A stretch of DNA of 5,063 bases. It comes from Actinomycetota bacterium (GTDB lineage: Bacteria; Actinomycetota; Actinomycetes; Streptosporangiales; Streptosporangiaceae). The translations under genes were made by a program, and so were the position numbers. Shown in pieces: positions 1-5,063 of this stretch. The first letter of the stretch is position 1. Each line of letters opens with the position of its first letter. Under the pieces are notes generated by a model. That model saw only the letters and a list, made by a program, of their open reading frames with translations. It had not been told where the DNA came from and ran no database searches. The stretch covers positions 1 to 5,063 of the forward strand of contig PLIQ01000400.1 in assembly GCA_003140115.1 (NCBI GenBank). Direction: 5' to 3'.

Positions 1-1425
1 AACGCGGCCCAGATCCTCACCGCCGAGACCGGCCGGCGCCGGGGAGCGTGGCGGCGGCCGGTGGCCGAGGTCACGGCGTGCGCGGCCTGCGTGGCCGGCC
101 TGGTCGTGCTGCGCAATCAGGGCGTGCCGGCCGGCGGCCAGGTCAACCCGCTGCTCATGCTGGCGCCGGTGCTGGTCGCCGTCCCGGTGGTGCTGATCAT
201 GCTCCGGCTGTACCCGCTGGTCGTGCGCGGCCTGCTGCGGGTGTCGGCGCGCCGGACGGGCGCGACCGGCTTCGTGGCGCTGTCGGCCGCGGCCCGGTCC
301 TCGCTGACCGGGGTGCTGCCCGCGTTCGCGCTGGTGCTCGCGCTCAGCCTGGCCACCTTCGCCGGGATGGTCAGCAACGGCATCGCCCGCGGCGAGACCG
401 CGGCGGCCTGGCACATCACCGGCGCCGACGTACTGATCCAGCCCGGCCCCACCTCCGGGCCGGTCACGCCCGGCGTGCTGAAGTCGATCGCGTCGGTGCG
501 GGGCGTCACGCACGCCACCGCGGTGTGGAACACCACCTGGGTCACGCCGTTCGGCCAGGCGGTGACGGTGACCGCGGTGGATCCGGCCAGCTACGCGGCG
601 GTGACCGCGACCACCCCGTACCCGCCGCTGGCGCTGGCCCAGCTGGGCGGCGCGGCCCGGGCGCTGGCGGCCGGCGCCCCGGTGCCGGTGTTCGCCTCGC
701 CGGACGCGGCCGCGGTGCTGGGCCGCGGGGCGACCCAGCTGGCCTCGCTCGCCCCGGCGGGCCCGTTCAGGGTCCGGGTCGCGGGCATCGTGACCAGTAC
801 CCCGGCCCAGCCCGGCGGCGGCGCGTTCGTGGTCATGCCGCAGCTGGTCCTGCCCGGCCCGGCCGGGGCGCCCGCGCCCAACATGGTCCTGGTCAGCGGC
901 TCGGCGATCGACCAGAGCCAGCTCACCGCCCAGGTCAACCGGAGCATCCCGGGCAGCACGATCACCTACCGGTCGGCCGTGCTCAACTCCCTGACGAACT
1001 CCCCGCTGCCGCACGGCGCCGCGCTCATCGTCGCGTTCACCCTGGCCGAGGCGGCCGTGCTCGGCCTGCTGATCGTGCTCCTGGGCCTGGCGCTCGGGTC
1101 ATCGGAGCGCCAGCTGACCCTGGCCCGGCTCACCGTGATGGGTCACGAACGCGACACCAGGCTGGTCATGGCCGAGGCGATGCCCGCGGTGCTCGCCGCG
1201 GTGGTGGCCGGCGCGGTGTGCGCGATCGTGCTGCCGCACCTGATCGGCTCGTCCATCGACCTGTCCGCGTTCACCGGGACCAGTGCCCCGGTACTGTTCC
1301 AGCCCGACGCGACCGCGCTCGGCGTGCCCGCCGCCGCGATCGTGGTGCTGGCCGTGGCGGCCCTGGCCGCCGAGGCCAGGACGCTGCGCCGCCGCGGTAT
1401 GGCCGGCATTTTGCGGGCAAACTAG
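1..1425 (+). CDS. FtsX/MacB-type ABC transporter permease, 5' end cut off by the window
   Basis: The frame is open from base 1, giving 474 visible residues; the true start lies upstream, and the GTG at 61 is internal. Hydrophobic segments lie at about residues 21-37, 50-72, 102-124, 340-366, 394-412 and 442-458 of the visible part. A long, mostly polar stretch at 125-336 fits an extracytoplasmic domain. After the fourth segment comes an FtsX-like stretch (SSERQLTLARLTVMGHERD, then an MAEAMP helix), the usual cytoplasmic coupling region that contacts the ATPase. The layout suggests the large two-FtsX-domain permeases of actinobacteria, with the first domain mostly outside the window. The role is inferred: ATP-driven export or extraction of a lipid, lipoprotein or peptide; the substrate cannot be read from sequence. 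It ends in tandem TAG TAG stops (1423-1428) just before the first ATPase, so the three genes form one operon. Confidence 0.88.
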   Translation, partial: NAAQILTAETGRRRGAWRRPVAEVTACAACVAGLVVLRNQGVPAGGQVNPLLMLAPVLVAVPVVLIMLRLYPLVVRGLLRVSARRTGATGFVALSAAARSSLTGVLPAFALVLALSLATFAGMVSNGIARGETAAAWHITGADVLIQPGPTSGPVTPGVLKSIASVRGVTHATAVWNTTWVTPFGQAVTVTAVDPASYAAVTATTPYPPLALAQLGGAARALAAGAPVPVFASPDAAAVLGRGATQLASLAPAGPFRVRVAGIVTSTPAQPGGGAFVVMPQLVLPGPAGAPAPNMVLVSGSAIDQSQLTAQVNRSIPGSTITYRSAVLNSLTNSPLPHGAALIVAFTLAEAAVLGLLIVLLGLALGSSERQLTLARLTVMGHERDTRLVMAEAMPAVLAAVVAGAVCAIVLPHLIGSSIDLSAFTGTSAPVLFQPDATALGVPAAAIVVLAVAALAAEARTLRRRGMAGILRAN

Positions 1426-1432
1426 TAGGCAG

Positions 1433-1437
1433 AGGAG
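1433..1437 (+). promoter_or_regulatory. Ribosome binding site of the first ABC ATPase
   Basis: AGGAG lies in a purine-rich stretch, five bases before the ATG at 1443. It decides the start: the reading frame is open far upstream, through the permease gene in another frame, but only this ATG has a Shine-Dalgarno sequence and leads straight into an ABC ATPase fold. Confidence 0.85.
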
Positions 1438-1442
1438 AGGCA

Positions 1443-2408
1443 ATGAGCAGTGTCGCGGACCTGGGCGCGGAATCCGCGCGGCACCACCGGGACTTCGGCG
1501 CGGGCTCGCTGATCGTCTGCGACCGGCTGGTGCGGATCTACGTCGCGGCCGGGATCGAGGTGCAGGCGCTGCAGGGCCTGGACCTGCTGGTGGATGAGGG
1601 CGAGATCGTCGCGCTGGTCGGCGCGTCGGGCAGCGGCAAGTCGACCCTGATGAACATCCTGGCCGGGCTGGACACGCCGACCGCGGGCTCGGTGCGGGTA
1701 GCGGGCAACGACCTGGCCGCGATGAACGCGCGGCAGCGGCTGGCCTACCGGCGCCAGGTGGTGGGCTTCATCTGGCAGCAGACCAGCCGCAACCTGCTCC
1801 CCTACCTGACCGCGCAGCAGAACGTGGAGCTGCCGATGCGCCTGTCCGGGGTGCGGGCCCGGACCCGCCGCGAGCGCTCGGCGGAGCTGCTCGAGCTGCT
1901 CGGCCTCGGCGACTGCCTGTACCGCAGGCCGGATCAGCTGTCCGGCGGCGAGCAGCAGCGGGTCGCCATCGCGGTCGCGCTGACCAACGAACCCAAGGTG
2001 CTGCTGGCCGACGAGCCCACCGGCGAGCTCGACTCCGTGACCGCGGCCGAGGTGTTCAGCTCCCTGCAGAAGGCCAACGTGGAGCTCGGCGTGACCGTGC
2101 TGATCGTCACGCACGACCCCGCGGTCTCCTCGGTGGTGCGCCGGGTGGTCGCCATCCGGGACGGCCGGACCAGCACCGAGATCCTGCGCGATACGCTGGC
2201 CGGCGACGGCGACGTGGTCGCGCACGCGGTCGAGTACGCGGTGCTGGACCGGGCCGGCCGGCTGCAGCTGCCGCGGGAGATGACCGAACCGCTCGACATG
2301 CGCGGCCTGGTCCGGCTGGAAGCCGAGCCCGACCACATCGGCGTCTGGCCCGGCCAGCAGGCCCCCCGCAAGCCGCAACGACCCGAGAACCGCGAGGAGT
2401 CCCGGTGA
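1443..2408 (+). CDS. ABC transporter ATPase (LolD/MacB type) with AbrB-like C-terminal extension
   Basis: A protein of 321 residues, longer than the usual 220-250 of this family. All ATPase motifs are present: Walker A GASGSGKST (60-68), Q-loop glutamine at about 112 in FIWQQ, signature LSGGEQQR (166-173), Walker B VLLADEP (186-192) with catalytic Glu191, D-loop ELDS (195-198) and switch His224. It should therefore hydrolyse ATP at the inner face of the membrane and drive the permease encoded just upstream. Residues 1-20 are a polar leader before the first strand. After about residue 245 there is an extension. Within it, residues 264-304 contain YAVLDRAGRLQLPRE followed by an acidic DHIGVWP segment, which resembles a SpoVT/AbrB swapped-hairpin half. 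The stop overlaps the GTG start of the next ATPase. The start at 1443 rests on the ribosome binding site. The fold is certain; substrate and partners are inferred. Confidence 0.93.
   Translation: MSSVADLGAESARHHRDFGAGSLIVCDRLVRIYVAAGIEVQALQGLDLLVDEGEIVALVGASGSGKSTLMNILAGLDTPTAGSVRVAGNDLAAMNARQRLAYRRQVVGFIWQQTSRNLLPYLTAQQNVELPMRLSGVRARTRRERSAELLELLGLGDCLYRRPDQLSGGEQQRVAIAVALTNEPKVLLADEPTGELDSVTAAEVFSSLQKANVELGVTVLIVTHDPAVSSVVRRVVAIRDGRTSTEILRDTLAGDGDVVAHAVEYAVLDRAGRLQLPREMTEPLDMRGLVRLEAEPDHIGVWPGQQAPRKPQRPENREESR
2395..2399 (+). promoter_or_regulatory. Ribosome binding site of the second ABC ATPase
   Basis: AGGAG, five bases before the GTG at 2405, lies within the last codons of the first ATPase gene. 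It supports the GTG start over the in-frame ATG at 2423, which has no Shine-Dalgarno sequence. Confidence 0.8.
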
Positions 2409-3094
2409 CCGTCCTGACCGACATGGTGGCCGTCGAAGGGGTGGTCCGCACCTTCGGCAGCGGCCGCACCGCGACCCGCGCGCTGCGCGGGGTCTCGTTC
2501 ACCGTGCCGTCCGGCCAGCTGGTGGCCCTGCGCGGCCGGTCGGGGTCGGGTAAGACCACGCTGCTGAACATCGTCGGCGGCCTGGACATGCCCGACGAGG
2601 GGCGGGTGTGGGTCGGGGACAGCGAGGTCACGTCGATGTCCGAGCACGAGCGGATGCGGCTGCGCCGCACGTCGGTGGCGTTCATCTTCCAGTCGTTCGG
2701 CCTGATCCCGATCCTGTCGGCCGCGGAGAACGTCGGCGTGCCGCTGCGGATCGCCGGCGTGGCGGCCAAGGAACGGGAGGAACGGGTCCGGCTGATGCTG
2801 GACATCGTCGGCCTCGGTGACCACACCAAGCAGCGGCCGGGTGAACTGTCCGGCGGCCAGCAGCAGCGGGTCGCGATCGCGCGGGCGCTGGCGGGCAGCC
2901 CGCAGGTGCTGCTGGCCGACGAGCCCACCGGCCAGCTGGACTCCGAGACGGCCAAGCAGATCATGCGCCTGCTGCACGCGGTGGTCGAGTCCGAGGGCGT
3001 GACCGCCCTGGTCGCGACCCACGACCCGAACCTGATCAGCATGGCCGACTCGGTCCTGGAACTGGAAGACGGCCAGATCAAGGGCAGCGTCTAG
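2405..3094 (+). CDS. ABC transporter ATPase (LolD/MacB type)
   Basis: A protein of 229 residues, the normal length for a stand-alone LolD/MacB/FtsE-like ATPase. Motifs in order: Walker A GRSGSGKTT (44-52), Q-loop Gln96 in FIFQS, signature LSGGQQQR (148-155), Walker B VLLADEP (168-174) with Glu173, D-loop QLDS (177-180) and switch His206. All catalytic residues are intact. It has no C-terminal extension, unlike its upstream neighbour, although the two share the same family core. The GTG start overlaps the previous stop as GTGA (2405-2408), so translation is probably coupled and near-equal amounts of the two ATPases may be made. That would suit a heterodimeric ATPase pair on the one visible permease, but each could also serve its own permease encoded upstream of the window. 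It is the last gene of the operon; a G-rich 34-base gap follows. Confidence 0.94.
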   Translation: MTVLTDMVAVEGVVRTFGSGRTATRALRGVSFTVPSGQLVALRGRSGSGKTTLLNIVGGLDMPDEGRVWVGDSEVTSMSEHERMRLRRTSVAFIFQSFGLIPILSAAENVGVPLRIAGVAAKEREERVRLMLDIVGLGDHTKQRPGELSGGQQQRVAIARALAGSPQVLLADEPTGQLDSETAKQIMRLLHAVVESEGVTALVATHDPNLISMADSVLELEDGQIKGSV

Positions 3095-3128
3095 GTCCCG
3101 GGGCGGGGCGGGGGCGGGGAGGGCGGGG
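3095..3128. other. G-rich gap between convergent operons; candidate G-quadruplex
   Basis: This is the whole space between the stop of the second ATPase and the stop of the minus-strand aminotransferase. On the plus strand it carries six runs of three to five G (3100-3103, 3105-3108, 3110-3114, 3116-3119, 3121-3123, 3125-3128), each separated by a single C or A. That exceeds the usual four-run, short-loop rule for a stable G-quadruplex. There is no inverted repeat with a T-tract, so no classical intrinsic terminator is visible for either operon. A role in transcription stopping or mRNA 3'-end protection is inference; the sequence pattern itself is plain. Confidence 0.6.
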
Positions 3129-4028
3129 TTACGTGACGGGGGTGCCGGTGGTGGCGGTGAGGTCGGCGAACAGCGCGGTCAGCTGTTTGGTGACCGGGCC
3201 CGGCTGACCGTCGCCGATGGCGCGGCCGTCGACGGCCAGGACGGGCACCAGGCCGCCCATGGTGCCGGTGACGAACGCCTCGTCGGCGGTGTAGAGCTGG
3301 GGCAGCGTGTAGTCGCCGGTCACGCAGTCAAGGCCGGCCGACGCGGCCAGGTCCAGCACCACCGCCCGGGTGATGCCCTCGGGGCAGGACACGGTGGTCG
3401 GCGTGGCCAGCGTGCCGCCGGTGACCATGAAGATGTGCGTGGCGTTCGTCTCGGCGATGAAGCCGCGGTGATCGAGCATGACCGCGTCGTCGGCGCCGGC
3501 CACGTTGGCCTCGATCTTGGCCAGGATGGACGGCAGCAGGTTGTTGTGGTGGATCTTGGGGTCCAGGCAGTCCGGCGCGGGGCGGCGCACGCTGGCGGTG
3601 ACCAGCGTGATGCCGGAGGGTTCGTAGACCGGGTCCTTGTACTCGGCGAGCACGATCAGGGTGGGGCCGGCCTGGTTGAGCCGGGGATCCATGCCCGAGG
3701 TGATCTTCACCCCGCGGGTCAGGGTGAGCCTGATGTGCACGCCGTCTCGCATGCCGTTGGCGGCGACCGTGCGCCGGATCTGCTCGGTGATTTCCTCGGC
3801 CGGGGGGATCGCCTCGAACGCGAGCGCCTTGGCCGAGTCCCGCAGCCGGGCCAGGTGCTCGTCCAGCCGGAAGATCCGCCCGGCGTAGAGCCGGAGCCCC
3901 TCCCAGACCGCGTCGCCGCCCTGGACGACGGAATCGAACGGGCTGATCATGGCCCGGTCCCGGTGGCTGAGCTTGCCGCCCACGTTGACGACCAGGCCAC
4001 GGTTGCGCTCGTCATAAACCTGCAGCAT
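3129..4028 (-). CDS. Fold-type IV PLP aminotransferase, branched-chain aminotransferase-like
   Basis: A protein of 299 residues, the normal size for the class IV family (IlvE, D-amino acid aminotransferase, aminodeoxychorismate lyase). Visible landmarks are VWEGLRLYAGRIF (41-53) with the conserved Arg54, RLTLTRG (100-106), the likely PLP-Schiff-base Lys158 in DPKIHHNNLL, Glu193 in AETNATHIF (expected to contact the pyridine nitrogen), EGITR (217-221), and the phosphate-binding TGTMGG region (254-259). Chemistry is therefore PLP-dependent transamination, or less likely lyase chemistry, in the cytoplasm. Substrate is uncertain: TLTRG recalls the D-amino acid/ADC-lyase branch more than classical IlvE, and automated 'branched-chain' labels for this subgroup should not be trusted. 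The KIHHNNLL and DGRAIGDGQPGPVT blocks match, as I recall them, the C-terminal half of plant BCAT-like fusion proteins. The ATG start overlaps the upstream sulfotransferase-like gene by 17 bases and has a good ribosome binding site. Confidence 0.9.
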   Translation of the reverse strand: MLQVYDERNRGLVVNVGGKLSHRDRAMISPFDSVVQGGDAVWEGLRLYAGRIFRLDEHLARLRDSAKALAFEAIPPAEEITEQIRRTVAANGMRDGVHIRLTLTRGVKITSGMDPRLNQAGPTLIVLAEYKDPVYEPSGITLVTASVRRPAPDCLDPKIHHNNLLPSILAKIEANVAGADDAVMLDHRGFIAETNATHIFMVTGGTLATPTTVSCPEGITRAVVLDLAASAGLDCVTGDYTLPQLYTADEAFVTGTMGGLVPVLAVDGRAIGDGQPGPVTKQLTALFADLTATTGTPVT

Positions 4029-4749
4029 CGACGACCTCCAGACGGTACTGGTACAGGCGCTCGTAGTATGGCCGGCAGCGTTCGGCTAGCGGTTCGAGAC
4101 GCGGCGGCAGCGGGTCGGCCGGGGGCCGGTAGGCGGCGAAGCCGGACGAGGCGTGCACGGAGTCATACCACCAGGGCGCCCACACGCCGTCGCTGTCCCG
4201 CGGTCCGGGCGGCCAGGACAGCATCGCGCCGTCGAACGGCACGTCCAGGGCCTGGCACAGCGCGCGCAGGATCCCTTCGGGGTCCGTCAGCAGGTCGCGG
4301 GAGTCGACGACCGGCCCGCCGAACGTCTCGAAGATCTCCGCCTGCTGCCGCAGGCCCAGGTCGTCCAGGTCCGGCTCGGTGCGCACCCGGGCGTAGGAGG
4401 CGAGCAGCTCACGCGGGTCCCGGATCAGGTGCGCGTGCCGCAGCGGGGCCAGCGCGGCGCGGTCCACCTCGGGCAGCAGGTGGTGGGTCATGTGCTTGGC
4501 GTAGCTGATGCCCACCCCGGGCGGCAGCGGACCGCTGACCTGCTGGGCCAGCACCACCCGCCAGTCGGTGGGCTGGCTGGCGATGATGGTGTCGCGGGCG
4601 GGGTGAGGCAGGGCCGTTCGGAAAAGATAGAAGGCGTAAAGCGGTTCGTCGGTGACCGCCGTGTCCGGGCGGTTCTCCCAGGCCCGCATCAGTGCGGTGG
4701 ACACCGTCCGCGGGCCCGACCACATCGCGATGCGGGCGACGTCGGTCAC
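4012..4749 (-). CDS. Sulfotransferase-like P-loop protein paired with the aminotransferase
   Basis: A protein of 245 residues. The N-terminus has a strand and P-loop-like turn, [14 protein letters not shown] (7-20), matching the 5'-phosphosulfate-binding loop of bacterial sulfotransferases. [16 protein letters not shown] (107-122) matches the 3'-phosphate-binding segment, with Arg110 and Ser118 as likely ligand contacts. Other distinctive blocks are [11 protein letters not shown] (33-43), [10 protein letters not shown] (83-92) and [18 protein letters not shown] (187-204). The fold suggests transfer of a sulfuryl group from PAPS, but neither activity nor acceptor is shown by the sequence. The GTG start (4749-4747) overlaps the upstream dehydrogenase stop as GTGA and lacks a Shine-Dalgarno sequence, so it probably relies on reinitiation. 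A later in-frame ATG (Met9) would cut into the first strand and is less likely. Codons for residues 37-44 include CTT, TAT, CTT and CGA, rare in this GC-rich setting. The combination of blocks recalls the N-terminal half of plant BCAT-like fusion proteins. Confidence 0.8.
   Translation of the reverse strand: MTDVARIAMWSGPRTVSTALMRAWENRPDTAVTDEPLYAFYLFRTALPHPARDTIIASQPTDWRVVLAQQVSGPLPPGVGISYAKHMTHHLLPEVDRAALAPLRHAHLIRDPRELLASYARVRTEPDLDDLGLRQQAEIFETFGGPVVDSRDLLTDPEGILRALCQALDVPFDGAMLSWPPGPRDSDGVWAPWWYDSVHASSGFAAYRPPADPLPPRLEPLAERCRPYYERLYQYRLEVVDAAGL
4035..4039 (-). promoter_or_regulatory. Ribosome binding site of the aminotransferase
   Basis: Minus-strand GGAGG lies six bases before the ATG at 4028-4026, inside the last codons of the sulfotransferase-like gene. 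It fixes the start and points to translational coupling through the 17-base gene overlap. Confidence 0.8.
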
Positions 4750-5063
4750 AGGATGACGACGCTGCGCAGCACCTCGCCGCGGCTCATCTTGGCGAAGGCC
4801 TCCTCGACCTGGTCCAGGCCGATGGTCTCGGACACGAACTTGTCCAGGGGCAGGCGGCCCGACAGGTGCAGGTCGACCAGCATCGGGAAGTCTCGGCTGG
4901 GCAGGCAGTCGCCGTACCAGGACGACTTGAGCGCCCCGCCGCGGCCGAACACGTCCAGCAGCGGCAGGTCCAGCCGCATGTCCGGGGTCGGCACGCCGAC
5001 CAGCACCACCGTGCCAGCCAGGTCGCGGGCGTAGAACGCCTGCTCGTAGGTCTGCGGCCGGCC
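4746..5063 (-). CDS. mscR: Zinc-type alcohol dehydrogenase, probably S-(hydroxymethyl)mycothiol dehydrogenase; 5' end cut off
   Basis: The frame stays open to the window edge, giving the last 105 residues; the GTG at 5009 is internal, not a start. The fragment covers the end of the NAD-binding Rossmann region ([20 protein letters not shown], visible residues 6-25) and the C-terminal part of a medium-chain dehydrogenase. Blocks such as [20 protein letters not shown] (35-54), SRDFPML (56-62), [13 protein letters not shown] (69-81) and [10 protein letters not shown] (96-105) closely match, from memory, the mycothiol-dependent formaldehyde dehydrogenase family (MscR/AdhE2). That enzyme oxidises S-hydroxymethylmycothiol with NAD and may also reduce S-nitrosomycothiol. 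The zinc ligands and catalytic domain lie outside the window, so activity cannot be checked, and another MDR alcohol dehydrogenase of the same clade is possible. Its stop is fused to the start of the sulfotransferase-like gene, making it the upstream member of a coupled three-gene set. Confidence 0.8.
   Translation of the reverse strand, partial: GRPQTYEQAFYARDLAGTVVLVGVPTPDMRLDLPLLDVFGRGGALKSSWYGDCLPSRDFPMLVDLHLSGRLPLDKFVSETIGLDQVEEAFAKMSRGEVLRSVVIL

Noticed and set aside
48..1442. Long open frame running into the first ATPase gene, suggesting a 786-residue fusion
   Set aside because: The upstream part is Arg/Gly/Ala-rich low-complexity translation of the permease gene in another frame. A ribosome binding site and ATG at 1443 start the real protein.
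1996..2932. A 29-base perfect direct repeat (1996-2024 and 2904-2932) in the two ATPase genes
   Set aside because: It covers the Walker B motif VLLADEPTG in both paralogues and is explained by shared protein sequence and strong codon bias. It does not suggest a mobile or regulatory repeat.
1422..3081. Several minus-strand open frames of 318-362 residues opposite the ATPase genes
   Set aside because: They are antisense shadows typical of very high GC DNA, with compositionally skewed translations and no recognisable domains. The plus strand has clear ABC motifs throughout.
3095..3128. Classical bidirectional intrinsic terminator between the convergent operons
   Set aside because: Only a short CCCGGG palindrome (3097-3102) is present. 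There is no long stem and no T-tract on either strand.
4746..5009. Short 87-residue protein starting at the GTG at 5009
   Set aside because: The frame stays open to the window edge and the extra residues continue the dehydrogenase alignment, so this GTG is an internal valine codon.
3435..5034. Plus-strand open frames of 357 and 293 residues opposite the right-hand operon
   Set aside because: Their translations are Arg/Gly/Pro-rich without domains. The minus strand encodes recognisable aminotransferase, sulfotransferase-like and dehydrogenase proteins over the same bases.

Overview
The window looks like chromosomal DNA of a high-GC actinobacterium. GC is very high, third codon positions are almost all G or C, GTG starts are used, genes are tightly overlapped, and no TTA codon was seen in the genes. 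A gene fragment resembling mycothiol-dependent formaldehyde dehydrogenase fits this, because mycothiol is the actinobacterial thiol. Genus cannot be told from the sequence.

Left half, plus strand (1-3094): the 3' part of an FtsX/MacB-type ABC permease, followed by two ABC ATPases. The permease ends in tandem stops, and the first ATPase begins 17 bases later behind a clear ribosome binding site. The second ATPase starts on a GTG that overlaps the stop of the first by four bases. Both ATPases keep every catalytic motif. The first carries an extra C-terminal segment of about 75 residues that looks like a SpoVT/AbrB-type swapped-hairpin domain. These genes probably form one exporter or lipid/lipoprotein-handling complex of the LolCDE/MacB type, with unknown substrate.

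Junction (3095-3128): the two operons converge on a 34-base gap. It is almost pure G on the plus strand, with six G-runs separated by single bases. This is a strong G-quadruplex candidate, and there is no ordinary terminator hairpin.

Right half, minus strand (5063 down to 3129): the 3' part of a zinc-type alcohol dehydrogenase closely resembling S-(hydroxymethyl)mycothiol dehydrogenase (MscR), then a small sulfotransferase-like P-loop protein, then a fold-type IV PLP aminotransferase annotated as branched-chain aminotransferase-like. The genes overlap by 4 and 17 bases, so they are very likely co-transcribed and translationally coupled. From memory, the sulfotransferase-like and aminotransferase proteins match the two halves of a single fused plant protein family (Arabidopsis 'branched-chain aminotransferase-like'). 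That makes the pair a likely functional unit of unknown chemistry, here tied to a mycothiol-linked oxidation gene. This is the most interesting signal in the window.

No RNA genes, CRISPR arrays, insertion sequences or attachment sites were seen. The promoters of both operons lie outside the window.
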